In this document: positions 11,766 to 23,496 of the stretch, piece after piece | Position numbering within the stretch: position 1 is the stretch's first letter | Layout: each line of letters starts with the position of its first letter | Origin: Symbiodinium natans | Lineage: Eukaryota > Sar > Dinophyceae > Suessiales > Symbiodiniaceae | Direction of reading: 5' to 3' | DNA: 64,000 bases | Assembly: GCA_905221605.1 (NCBI GenBank) | Contig: CAJNDS010002306.1 | Coordinates: 428,501-492,500 of the forward strand | Notes under the pieces: generated by a model | Databases searched by the model: none | The model's input: the letters and a program-made list of their open reading frames with translations, nothing else | Told to the model about the DNA's origin: nothing | Made by a program: the position numbers and the translations under genes

Positions 11766-14700
11766 GGGGTTTAGGATTTAGGGTCTGGAAGGGGTTTAGG
11801 ACCGTTTCGGATGTTTAGGACGTTAGACGTCTGGGGTTTTGGGGAGCCTTGTCAGGGTGTCTCCTCGACTGTCCCGACCTGATGACTGATGCCTGACAAC
11901 CTGATTTCAAAGTCTTTCAAATGGGTCCCTTACCTCAGATTGCCCCGGAATACCAATAGGTCTGCACAGTGTAGGGCAGGGCTGCTTCACCTCCTCAGCG
12001 CCCAGGAGATGCGCAACACATTGTCTGGCCTCGAATCGCGTATGATCCAGAACTTCCCCGCGGGTGCAGTGCACCAAAAGGCGGACCTGTGAGCCTACGG
12101 GCGACGGGCTCGTGCTCAATGACAGCAGAGCATGAAAGCCACCCAGCTTAAGGATACCTGCATCGTAGCCACGTAGGCCAGAAGGCAGGCAATCCTGCCA
12201 ACTGTCGAAATATGAACCTGCGGTGAGGGTATTAAAGGATGATGGTGAGTCAGCGATACAAGCACTCGCCTTGCGGAACCAACACGAGGTCAACACGACA
12301 ACAATGCTAGCCGATTATATAATCTTGCCGCGAACACGTGCAGACCCCCTCAGGCGGCTGTGCGGATAGGAGGACAACAGTCACGAGATCGATCATATCA
12401 TCATATCGATCCAAAACGAATGTCCATGTACCTGATTTGGCAAGGGGCTCATGCTGCTGTTTGAAGGTTTCACTTCTTGCGCGAACGCGCAGCGAGCGTA
12501 GAATCTCAACACGAAGGGTCTGGCGCAGCTCTCTGCTTGAGCTGACTACGTCACTACGTCATGCTGGGTTTCGGCCTTCCGTCTTTGTTCAGCGATCGAG
12601 GGTTGATCGCTTTGGGGATTTGACATGGTCCGAAGTCACTATGGGCTACGGCACAATTAGCCAGTGTGGAGTCATCGTCTTCGGACTGGAGAATGTCCAT
12701 CACGGCAGGAACTGGCACTGGGCATTTCAAGTCAGACTGAAGCTCAATCAAGAGGCCAGCCACACCAAGATCATACGGATCGTTTCCATGTTTTATGTCT
12801 GGTGGCCCCGGGTCTGTGAATTCCAGCGAAAACCTCCAAAAGCATTCAGCTCATCACATACCTCGTGATGACAGTCGTCGGAAGCAGAGTGCCCGCAGAA
12901 TCTGGAGCCACCAAAGATCATCTGATCTTGCGAAGCACGCAATTCTATCTTGTCCAATCCGTCATGTCCCACAGCGCTTGAAAGCACTGGTGAGGGCTCA
13001 CATAAGGCGAGAGGGGTTTAGGCCCAGTTTAGGCTTTACGTGGGTCTGTGGCCATATCCCCGCTCAGCTTCTCCAGCCATGCCCAGAACACCTAATTTGA
13101 TGTTGCAGTGGTTGCGCTCATTATTTGCCATGGCTGATTTAGGGACGCAACTTCGAGCCAAGCGGGGTAGTTCCTTCTGCCAGCGGTCGCGTCGCAGAGT
13201 CCGTGGCAGCAAAACAGGTATTCCTCCCGGGCTTGTGTGCACCAGGCTGCCGTGAGATTTCTGAAGAGGCAGCTTTGTTTTCTTGGGTAGCCGGAGCTCC
13301 TCAACCGGACTGCATGCAGTAACCCAGCTTGAAAGGTCAATTATGCAGCACTTCCATTCACTGAGCACTCTTGATTTTGGAGAGGCCATCCATTTCGAGC
13401 CTCTGCTATGCTGGCTTCTGTGTTTTGTTTCTCGGCTCTCCTCACGGCATGATCAGACTTCCGGTCCAATGAAACTCATGATGGAAACAGTCGGCCGCGA
13501 AGCTTGAACTCGAGCGGCTAGAGACCCACAGGTGAGAGCATAATAGTGTCCAGCAGTCATGTTACGGCAAGACAATGTTTGACAAAAGCAAAGTTTGTCA
13601 GACCAGCCCCTTGGTGGCGGCCTTGGTGGCCATGGATGAACCGCCACTGCTGAACGAGCCTTTCGCACAGGTCGGGGCATGGCGTAGTCGGCTTTACTTA
13701 GTCTGGTTCGCAGTTTCGCTTGACGTGGATGTGCAGAGTTGCGGCGCGCTTGGGTAAAGGTGAAAACACCAGTAGAAGCATTACAGTAACAGCGCTGGAT
13801 AGGCAAGCGAGAGTTCTAGTTTTTCAGAACCACAACGCCACACCCGGGGGGTTGAGTGTGCGGAAGCTGAGACGAAGTCAGACGTCACAGAATGCACGCA
13901 TAGGACACTTCTAACAGCCAATTCCCCTCGAAAAGGTAAACTTCACAAGCTACGCGTGTGGAGGAAGCCATCAAAGCAATGGCAGGTCCACTTTAACAAG
14001 AATAGGTGGGGAGTGTGCCCAGTGGGCTCGTTGCGTACGCTGGCAGAAACCGACGTGTGGGCGGGGAATGGGTGGAGCGGGGGGGTGGGGGGAAGGGTGG
14101 GGTGCGGGGAGCGGGGTGCAGCAGAGAGAGTCATCAGACCAGCGGCTTGCCTGACCAAAGAAGCTGGTTGCAGTTTTCGTTCTCACAGCTTTTATTTGCT
14201 CAGCTTGTTTGTCGCTGTTGTTCTTCAAAACACGTGCTTGCTTCTCACCGCTGTTTGCACTTCCTTTTGTATAGGCGCGAAGTTTCCGCTAAATCAATCG
14301 AAGACATGTTGGCCAGTGTTTGCATTTGCATTCTCACGTTTCTCGTCTTTCCGTTTGTTTGTCAAAGCTGTTTTCCAATAACAGTCGTCTCTCCATGTCC
14401 TGTGAAAGCATCCCTTCCACGAGGGCCTGAGCTTCCCGGGGTCAACTTGCACGTCCCCTCCATGAGGCCCTGGAAAGCCTTTTGGGTAGGTCTCGGCCGA
14501 GCCCCTCATGTTCTTAAAGCCAATGTTTTCTTAAGCAGCACTGTCGCTGAACTATACAAGGGCTTCTTGACCGTCATCATCTGGGGAATGGCATGAACTT
14601 GGCTAGGCACTTGACCATTGACCTCGCAAATCTAGCTTCCCTTTGTAGGGAACCGCCTTGTTACGCCAGCGTTGGACACTTGCAAACGGAACCGTGACAT

Positions 14701-15719
14701 CACCCTGAGTGTTTTTGAGTTACAATCCAAACGAGTGATGTTCCCGTAGCTCTACAGGTGCTTGATGCCGCATGGCAGTGCTTTCGCGAGACTCTCCTCG
14801 AGGCTCTACATGGCTCATTCAGGGCTCAGTCAGGGTTGAGGGCGCAATTTGGTGGTTCGGCCGCCTGGTGCCTAGAAAGGCCTGACGTCACTGGGTGGCA
14901 GGGAATTCTGACCATGATCTGAGGTTGTCAATGGTCACTGGACTCCAGCAGCATCTCATCCCTAGAGAGAGAGAGAGAGAGAGAGAGAGGCATAGTACAA
15001 AGCTACGATCTTGCAAAGTGTTCATGAGACCTCCGTGGATGTTGCTTGGACGCTTAAGGGATGGCAGCGCCATCATCCCTGCAAGCCTCAAATGGTCAAG
15101 GAAGCGTCAACCCTCTGCTCTCGCCATCCCCATTCAACGTCCGATCTGTTAACGACTCGAGCGAAGCGGTTCGATACGGCCGCTGCGCAGCCAATTGGCA
15201 AAGTATATTGTAGCGGCCGAGAATTATCGTGGTGGGTTCAGGGCGTCACAACAGCTAAGGACCTCAGGCAAAACACATCTCACAACCTGTCCGTAGCATT
15301 GCACCTGATATGTTCGAATTGACCTACACTCAAGGAAGTTGCACCGGTCGAACGAGTATATGCTATTCTTGACAATTCTTGACATTGCAGGCGCATGCTA
15401 GCACCGCAATACCCACGGATGCGACATCGTCCACGCAGCTGGAAACCTTGCGAAGAATGGAGGTGGGGCTTTTGAGGGCAATTTGGGGTCGCAGTTGCAT
15501 GGAGAAAGACGGGAGGCTGCTTTGAAAACAAGCGGGCCTCCCAACTCAACTTTCTCTACGCCAGGTATGTGAGCATGGAGTGCAACTGTTGCTTCTAGCA
15601 GAATCACACAGCCCCAGCGACCTTGCTTTGAGTCTGATTGTTTGTGTTTAAAGCCTGAGGGTTATGAGCTTCACAGGACCAGCATGGCGCAAGCCCATCC
15701 CAAATTTCTGATGTAACAT
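11766..15719. other. No gene recognised after copy 1
   Basis: Several open frames of 100-196 codons occur (for example 12338-12868 and 14006-14596), but none shows a recognisable or recurrent peptide. Short telomere-like motifs lie just after the copy 1 stop (about 11770-11850). A GA dinucleotide run lies at about 14964-14989. Confidence 0.5.
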
Positions 15720-15735
15720 TCACAGCTAGGTGTCG

Positions 15736-15933
15736 ATGCTGCTACTGCATCTACCGATGCTGCTACTGAACCTGCTTCTTGCATTGGTGTTATTGCCTCT
15801 ACTCCTACGTCCAGGTGCAGATGATGGCCACGAACTTCAGCTTCAGCAGAGTTTCACCATAAAGTCGCCTGCAAAGTTGCAAGTTGTTCTTGAGACCAGC
15901 TTCCTAAAGAGGTGTGTAACTGAGCCTGCTTGA
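15736..15933 (+). CDS. Possible small signal-peptide ORF, uncertain
   Basis: A 66-codon frame begins at ATG 15736 with a very Leu-rich stretch (MLLLHLPMLLLNLLLALVLL) and then a polar tail. It could be a short secreted or membrane peptide. However, the Leu run comes from degenerate GATGCTGCTACTG repeats, so it may simply be translated repeat. There is no homologue in the window. Confidence 0.15.
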   Translation: MLLLHLPMLLLNLLLALVLLPLLLRPGADDGHELQLQQSFTIKSPAKLQVVLETSFLKRCVTEPA

Positions 15934-16169
15934 CAAGGGATGAGTTCAGCGTACGCAGAGTTTTATCGAACTCGGTACACGTGCATCTTCAACACAAGGA
16001 AGTACAAGCTCGCGACGGCAGTGAACGGCGTGCAAAACTACAGCGAGGAAGGTGCGCGGAGCTATGAGGAAGGTATTGGCAACTGTGAGTGGCGGTTTCA
16101 CATGTGTTGGCCAATGCCGGTCGTTGCTGGTTGGTGTAGGTGGTGGTTTGTTTGCTTGGTTGGTCATTT

Positions 16170-16541
16170 TCTGTTTGTCGTCGTCGTCGTCGTCGTCGTG
16201 GTCGTGGTCGTGGTCGTTTTTTGTGGGTTGTGGTTCTTTTCGTTGATGTGGTTGTTGCGTTTGTTGTGGTTGTTGAATGTTGTGCTCGTTGTGCTCGTGG
16301 TGTTCGTTGTGCTTGTGCTCGTTGTGGTGGTGCTGGTGGTGCTGGTGGTGCTGGTGGTGCTGGTGGTTCTGGTGGTGCTGGTGGTGCTGGTGGTGCTGGT
16401 GGTGCTGGTGGTGCTGGTGGTGCTGGTGGTACTGGTGGTACTGGTGGTACTGTGGTGCTGGTGGTTGCTGCTGCTGCTGTTGTTGCCGTTGCTGTTGTTG
16501 ATGCTGCTGTTGATGTTGCTGCTGCTGCTGCTGTTGATGTT

Positions 16542-16582
<41 letters not shown>

Positions 16583-16640
16583 TGCTGCTGCTGCTGCTGC
16601 TGCTGCGGCCGCCGCGGCCGCCGCGGCCGCCGGCTTCAAA
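16170..16640. repeat. Compound GTC/GGTGCT/GCT/GCC microsatellite
   Basis: The order is (GTC)n and GTGGTC runs, then (GGTGCT)n from about 16328 to 16455, then GCTGTT and (GCC)n/(GCT)n to about 16640. Every frame on both strands is open because of the repeat, giving false Val/Leu, Gly/Ala or Ala/Pro proteins. No unique conserved sequence lies inside. Confidence 0.9.
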
Positions 16641-16743
16641 GAGAGAAAGAACAAAACCGTAATCATGAAGAGAGTGAGCCCATCAGTCTCACCAGCACTC
16701 GTACTGAAGGGGGCCTTGGCGCGATCCCACTCGAGGGGTTATG

Positions 16744-16965
16744 CTTGCAGCGAGAGAGAGAGAGAGAGAGACAGAAAGAAAGAACGAAAGAAAGGAAGGA
16801 AGGAAGAAAGAAAGAAATAAAGAAAGAAAAGACAGACAAATAAGCATAAAAACAAATACAAATAAGTAAAAAGGCATAAAGAAAGATAGTAAAACAGAAG
16901 AAAGAGAGAGGGAGAGAGAGAGGGAGGGAGGGAGGGAGGGAGAGAAAGAGCTCGCGAAAAAGAAC
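16744..16965. repeat. Purine-rich (GA)n/(GAAA)n/(GGGA)n tract
   Basis: About 220 bases of almost pure purine on the + strand: a GA run, GAAA/GAAG units, a short A-rich interval, then GGGA units. It starts TTGCAGCGAGAGAGA, close to TGTGCAGCGAGAGAGA at 21990, which suggests a common repeat origin. Confidence 0.85.
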
Positions 16966-17194
16966 CGTTGCGGTGCGGGGGAGGCAGAGTCGGCGAATTG
17001 CTCTGGGGGGCGGGGGGGGGGGTAGAATCGAAGTGCATCAGGGAAATGGGAAGAAAGGGGGTCTCAATGGGTCCACGTGCCCCAAAAAGAAAGAGAAAAG
17101 AAAGCTAGGGGCTCTCATCACAGGTACGGAGGCCAGCCATCAAATCGCGGTTGAGCCGGTCGGCAAGGTGGCCTTGGCTTCTGAGATTGTAGCA

Positions 17195-17288
17195 TAAACT
17201 AGGGGTGCCTTATTGAGCTCCTGATTATACGGGGATCCTACTATTTGTGGTTCTGTTTTTGGCTCCCCTATTTTCACAAACCCACCCC
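17195..17288. repeat. Foldback element copy (GGATCCTACTATTT core)
   Basis: Begins near AAACTAGGGGTGCCTTATT and ends TCCCCTATTTTCACAAACCC. The core GGGATCCTACTATTT is nearly the same as in elements at 35376 and 54579. The arms are more diverged here than in the 54579 copy. Confidence 0.55.
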
Positions 17289-17299
17289 TAGCCCGAGAC

Positions 17300-19980
17300 T
17301 GCTTCATCAATTCAGGAATTCGGGCGAGACTAGCGGCTGACTAGCATTTGATTTAAGTGCTGCGGGCTTGCCTCTCAGCATTGGGCAGAATCCCTGGAGG
17401 TACCTTCCGCTAGCCTGACCCCTCACTTGGAGGCAGGGTCACGATTGCAGCCATGTGCTTTTGAGTGCCGGGCCGTAACCGCAAGACTGCAAGATCAGTC
17501 GAAACAGACCAAAGACAGGACCACGAGAAGCTCGAGAAGGCTTGCAGCCGGGGTAGTGGCGTGTTGGTGGGTCATCGTCATTGACTCGGGTTTGGTTTTG
17601 CTTGGATCTGGCTGCTTTCGCTGCACAATTCCGCTCTATCAAACTCCCCCCCCCCCCCTTCCCCCCCTCCCGGAACGGAAAGAGCAGGCAGGGAACCCAT
17701 GATTTAGCAGGGTGTTAGTACAGAGACTCGTGATAGGGCCGAGGCCTGGGACCTGCAGCCCATTGCAGCCCTCAACTCTAAGCCGCTTAAGCCTATAAGC
17801 TGGGAGCTCTGCAATATACTCAGTGCAGTAGAAAGCAGACTACCGACCTTTGAGATAGCAGTTAGCAGCAAGGAAAATGTGGCAGGCTTATACACTGACC
17901 TCTAGCACAAGCCCGGTTTAGGTTACCGATGTCCAGTGAGGTTGCCGATCCAGCAAAGCAGAAGAATGTTCGACAAAGATTGCAGGCCGCCGCGTATGCT
18001 GAGCACAAGCTGAACTGCCGATTTGGGATCTGCGGGAGTTTTAACACGGTCAGAAATGAGTAGGAGCCAAGAGAGTAGCCACGATGAGATTTGCCAGTGC
18101 CCGCTGCGCAGTCTTGCAGTAGCTTTCCAACCGCAGCCGGTGTTGCAGCTTTAGTCGTTAACCTGGACGGTCCAATAGTAATGTCCTTCACGCACTGTTT
18201 CAATTAGCGAGAGATTCCACCACATCTGGGGCGGAGTCTTATGAATACAAGAACCCCCTTCACGACCGTATCATCCCGGAACTTGGAGCCCTCAGTCACG
18301 TCGCCTGCCTTGTTTGGTTCCTTCACTCACTCTTACGACTCTTACTATCTCACCTGTCAGTCTTGCCTTGACCGTGTGTTCACCTCTCTCGCCCTGTTCT
18401 TTCGAGCGGCTTAGCTATCAGAATGTCGTGAATGGTTCCGCCCTTGAGACCCTGTTAACGAAAAATGAGCTCCTCGCTGGTCTCTAAGACATCAGCATCC
18501 CAAATTCTAGGGATTCTAGGCTGCGGAGCCGTTTAGGCCAAAGGTGAGGCCTGTGCGTTCCCTGAGGTGCGATTAAACATTCTCTCGTCGCAGCAGCTGG
18601 TTACAGGAAAGTGCCTGGGCTGCACACCGAAGCCCCTGCTGCGACGAGGTGTTCTCACATGGTCCCTGGAACCTCCCTAGCCTCCCAGACCCTCCCAGAC
18701 CCTCTAGAGCCATCATTTCGAGAATAACGATGCAGGCCCGAAACAAAGGCTTCCAAAGTCATCCCAAGGCCCTCTGAAAATCCAGGGAAGCCCATCTGAG
18801 TTGCCGAGAAGCCATGGAACACACGGCTGATGCCAGGAACCTCCATGATGCCGTCACATCGCTGGGTCTGACGACTTACGCGGTCGAGGCCCCTTTTCTC
18901 CTGGGGTCCGTCCGACGGTGCTTCCATGACGGTGCATTGAAGTGCGCTACGGCTCTGCCGAATTCCTGAGTTAATGTGAAACTTCGGAGGACATGAATGA
19001 TCTTGTGAACGAGATGGCTGCCTTTATCAGCCTCCGGTTTGTCAAGCAGCAGGCGCAGGGATTTTTGTTTTGCGGGTGTAGCACTCCCCAGATACTTTGA
19101 CTCCCAGGAGTCCCAGCTGAACCGCGGATGGTCCTCCAACAGCGTTTTCTCGGCCCAGGCTTCGCAGCGAGACTTCGATGTCGGTAGTTCTCTAAGTTCC
19201 GATCCGTTTTTGAGTCGTCCCCTATATAGCACGGCACCCTTAGAATGAGGACCCCAAAATAACTTAGAGGACTACCCATGTGTTTGGCGTTGCTAAGTCT
19301 ACACAAATTAAATTATATCGGTGAAGCCGAAGCTGCGCACATTGTCTCACCCCGCTGTTCCATGGTTTTTGACAGCTTGCAAGTAGCAAGGTGCGACGAG
19401 CCCTGCACAGGCAGCATGACGCATGTACGTATATACAATTGATGTCTACACACAGGTACACTTACCGGTGCATGCATGCTCGTCTTCGCCCCGTTTCAAA
19501 CACGGTCTATGGTCGTTCAGGCTTTCCGTTTCCAAGTTTCTGGATGTGCTTTGCCCATCTCCTTTGCAGGTTCCCAAATTTCCAGGTTTCCACTTATTCA
19601 ACTTTCCAAAATTTGCAAACCCTGGCTCACTTGGTACATTATATGGGGAAGGTAGTGGTGGGGGGGGGGGGGGGGGCAAATTTGGAAATGAAAGTGGGGG
19701 AAGCAAATTCAGTAATCTGGAAAGTTGGAAACTTTGAAACGGACCGGTAAGAAAAACCTGAAAATTTTGCAGTTTCAAAACACCTACTGAAATTTGGATG
19801 GTGAGAAGATAAAATTTAGAAATATGGAAAGTTGGAGATGCGGGGGGGCAAATTGCGGCATCTGGGAAATATGGAAATTTGGAAAGGGATGGGACCGTCT
19901 AAAAGCCATTGCTTGATGTATTCCTAGTCTCCATTCTCCTGTTTGGTGAAGAACCACTAGATCCTCAGGGGGGCGCGGCA
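17300..19980. other. No gene recognised
   Basis: Scattered short open frames on both strands show no recurrent or recognisable peptide. A C-run lies at about 17647-17668 and a G-run at 19659-19676. Around 19590-19880 short near-repeats of AAATTTGGAAA and GGAAAGTTGGA form a degraded minisatellite. Confidence 0.5.
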
Positions 19981-21700
19981 GGGGCGGGTAGCACCTACAA
20001 TTTTAAGTCAATTGCTTTAACTATATTACCCTTTCGCCTTTGAAAGTAATTCATATAAATACTTCATCTGGCCTCTGAGCAAATCACCCGTTCACCCCGT
20101 CGTATTTGTCGCCTGGTGTGCTTCCAAATACTGGTTTGGATCGTTTCGCTATTGCGGACCATCACTCATCTTACCCACTGGGTTCGTTTGTCTGAGGTTC
20201 CGTTCCCACGTCCCGGTCCGTTCCGGCGTCCCGGTCTTTTCCGGCCTCCGGGTTACCCAACCCTTCGACTGCTGGGAATTACTAAATCAAGTCCGGAACT
20301 GACACCGTTGTTACTTAAAAAGAACATAAAGGATTATATTCGTAAAAGGGTTACAATTGGCCCCTGATTACGTTTATCTACCTCCCTCTTTTCCATACTT
20401 GAGTTCTTGGAATGCAACGCTAGATTAATTGCCCGTTCGTGTGTGAAGTATGGATTGCTCGATTAAGCTGAGCATTTTACGGGGGAAAGCTCGTAGATTC
20501 GGTTTCGGCTCTTTGGTTAACAATTGTTGCCTGATCAAGTTACACAGATATTGGGTTTGAATTGTACTTGTGTACCTCCCCACCCAATTTAACACTTTAG
20601 TAGAATGCCGTTCTTTGACCCAACAAATTATCGAAAAATCAAACAGATTCCGCAGCATATTCAGGGCTAACCTTCGTAGTTTGACTACTGCAACGGTCCT
20701 ATCACCTTTCTATGGATGAACATTGCATTCATATACGACACATGATTGCAAGAATTCGCCCCTAAGTATTCTAGTCTGCCCTTTCCAGCTCTCACATAAA
20801 AGCTTAACAAATGCAAATGATAAAATCAGTTATTTGTAGCGGACAGTTCTCTGAACAGTGCTCTTCTTCCCTTTTCGGTTGTATAATACGAATACTGCAA
20901 GTCCACCCCACTGATCTATGGTGTAATGAGTTTCATGGTTTTCTAGCTTTGTGAATTTCAAGCCATTCCTATCAATAGATCATTTAGTTTACTTTGGCTC
21001 CTACTTGTTTCAAGTCCCCTCATCTAGAAACATATCTGTTTAGCAAGTCAAGTGTGAACTGTTAAAGGTCAACTCTGTCAAAGCTACTGTAACTAAACGG
21101 CCCTTCGACTGTTTAAGTAGTATTGTCTTTGTCTAGCTCATTAAACGGACACATCTCCTAACTGAACAGCTGAAGTGGAGTAAACCAGTTGCAGACGAGG
21201 CAACATAGAAGCGGAAAATGAAAAGTTACGGTTAACACCGCAACCACAGCCCAAAGTGAAGCGTGGGTGTAAAACTAGAATCCGGTCGTAGGAGAATTCA
21301 GGCTAATACCATAGGGAACGCCGCAAATACATTATCGTTATCACCTTCAATACATGATTTACGATGGCTGCTTGTCGAGTGCACTACGTATCTTGTGAAT
21401 GAACAACAAGAAGAGAAACAACAACAAAAGTGAAAAATGCCCTCCAATGGCTAAGAAACCTTTTGAGAAGGGGCGAAGCTCGAATTCGGTGCAAGTGGGG
21501 GTTAAACAGGGGCATTATGGGGCATTATAATCTAATTTGCACCTACTGCTCAAAGTCTCTTAATTGGCATTGATCGTTGCAAAGCTTAGAACCCACCCGC
21601 AACTTCGGCAGTTTCGCAGTAGTAACGCGGCACGAATGGCCAAGACACACATACATTGCAGAAGTATTAACATGATTAGTATTGTTAGTAGTATGAATTA
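19980..21700. other. AT-richer segment without recognised genes
   Basis: By eye this block is clearly poorer in GC than both flanks and lacks the G-run and microsatellite texture of its neighbours. The longest frames (20116-20367 on +, 20425-20658 on -) have no recognised product. The motif ACCCAACCCTTCG-CTG-TGG near 20258 recurs near 2010. Possible origins are an old insertion, an organelle-derived fragment or a degraded element; I cannot tell which. Confidence 0.45.
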
Positions 21701-21710
21701 TATTCAGATG

Positions 21711-21779
21711 ATGAGCCCTAAACCCTAAAGCCCTGAAACCCTAAACCCTAAAATCTAAATCCTAAACCCTAAACCCATG
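21711..21779 (-). repeat. Telomere-like CCCTAAA array
   Basis: Degenerate CCCTAAA units in the orientation opposite to the 1600 array. It marks the boundary between the AT-richer segment and the repeat-rich region before the LINE. Confidence 0.8.
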
Positions 21780-21989
21780 TCCAGGCTGACACAGCAGGTC
21801 CCCATGGTCCATGTTTAGCAGTGTTGACAGGTTTGGTTGTCAGAATGGGCCACCCCTTGTGGACCCTGTCGGGCAGTACTGATGCAGGAACATGGCGACT
21901 TGGGCAAAGCAGTCTGGCAATGGCCATCAGAGAGGATGGGAAGCATGAGGAAGGCACACAAATGGGACTTTCTCTTTCTTGCTCTCAAG

Positions 21990-22160
21990 TTGTGCAGCGA
22001 GAGAGACAGAGAGAGAGAGAGAGGCACCTTCGCTGGGTAGAACAAGAACAAGAACAAGAAGAAGAAGAAGAAGAAGAAGAAGAGAGACGGAGAGAGACGG
22101 AAAGACACGCAGAGAGACGGAGAGAGACGGAGAGGGACAAAGAGAGCAAGAGAGATTGCT
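21990..22160. repeat. Purine microsatellite preceded by a LINE-tail-like tag
   Basis: GA repeats, then the 15-mer CTTCGCTGGGTAGAA at 22028-22042, then GAACAA/GAA and GAGACGG units. The same 15-mer followed by purine repeats occurs at the 3' end of the LINE (29522-29536). This may be the last few bases and tail of an older, 5'-truncated copy. Confidence 0.55.
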
Positions 22161-22617
22161 GGCTCAAGCTCAAGCCGTGTGCGGTTTAAGCAGTGTGTGA
22201 GGGAGAACGCCATTCGAAACCCACTAGGAGATCACAACACCTACGCGTGATCGAGCCAGGGCTGCGGTTCTTCGAGGAAGGGGGGGGGGGGGGGGGGGGT
22301 GGGCCTACAACTTGTTTTAGTACTAGGTCTTCTCCGCCAGCAGGGCATTTTTTGGACCCAGGGGGCGGGACATTATTGGCAGGGGCGCTGAGAACGACAT
22401 GTTCGGCAATGGTGGAAAGGCAACTCCGGAGAAACGGAGCTAGGCTGAGGGGGGTGGACTCGCCGTCGAGATGACCCGCGAAACCTTCAATGACGAGCTG
22501 GTTGCCTGTCAAGATCTCCTTCGGAGAACAAGAAAGAAATAAGAAAGAAAGAAAGAAAGAGAGAAAGAGAGAGAGAGAGAGAGTCCATGAGCCCAAAACC
22601 GCGAAGCTGCACTGCCC

Positions 22618-22734
22618 ATGTTCGGTATTATCTCGCCTGGTATGTCCGACCTCCACAGAAACCTCCATTTCACACCGACTGACTCGATAGAGCATGCCCC
22701 TTGGGGCGACCTCCCTAGGGTGGTCATGCGTGCT

Positions 22735-22804
<70 letters not shown>

Positions 22805-23496
22805 GAGAGAGCGAGAGAGATGGACTTGCTCGACTGGAGGCGCGAGTGGCTCTCCTCGAAAGTGGGGGGCCTTCTTCTACGACCGCGACGGGTTCGGCAA
22901 GCACTGCGGGGTCCGCTACAAGAAGGCGCGCCATCGTCCTGGGGGGCTATGACCGCGACACCCCCCGTGATGAACTGTTGGCACAGCTCACCGAACAAGT
23001 CGCCAAGCTGCAGCTGGACTTTGACCCCCTCACCATGTTCGCGACGGGGATCAGACGGGGCACGGCCATAGTGCCGCTTCAGCCCAAAGAGGGGGAGGAT
23101 GAGCGGGAGACCAACGAGCGCTTCGCGAAGGTGTTAAAGCAGATCCGGGAGGCCAACGTGCAGGTGGGGACCAGGGATGACGGCAACCCTCGAAGGCTCT
23201 GGGGGGCCTGGAGTCAAACCCAGGAGCAAAGACAGAGGGCGGCCTACGCAGGCAAAGTCAAGCGGCTCGTGCTGACGCTGGACAAGGAGGCCAAGGTCGA
23301 GTGCGAGTGGTCGTCGGGGACCGTCTGGTTGTGGGGAGCCAGGATTGCTTCGGCAACGACGGCGGGGCCACTTGCCAGGGAGACGCACGGCACCAAGCAC
23401 GGCTGGCTGGACATGCAAAAGATCGCAGAAAAGCTCGGCAAGCAGAAGAGTGACATCGAGGCCCCCTGGGGGGACCTCGAGGCCCAGCTCCGCTGA
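22618..23496 (+). CDS. LINE ORF1-like / N-terminal region
   Basis: A 292-codon frame starts at ATG 22618, after a stop at 22588. Residues about 40-67 are a translated AAGC/GA microsatellite (ASKQ repeats then Arg-Glu repeats). It is followed by a short heptad-like helix (GLARLEARVALLES) and a domain beginning RRAIVLGGYDRDTPRDELL. That domain has an alternating strand-helix pattern resembling an RNA-recognition fold; this is inference. It ends at TGA 23494-23496, in the same frame as the downstream endonuclease, so it is probably the N-terminal part of one long polyprotein. Confidence 0.65.

Noticed and set aside
12338-14596. Frames of 176 and 196 codons (12338-12868, 14006-14596)
   Set aside because: No recurring peptide, no domain, irregular composition, and overlapping open frames on the other strand.
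15940-16820. Long Val/Leu, Ala/Gly and Ala/Thr frames
   Set aside because: They are translations of the compound microsatellite; no unique conserved domain lies within.
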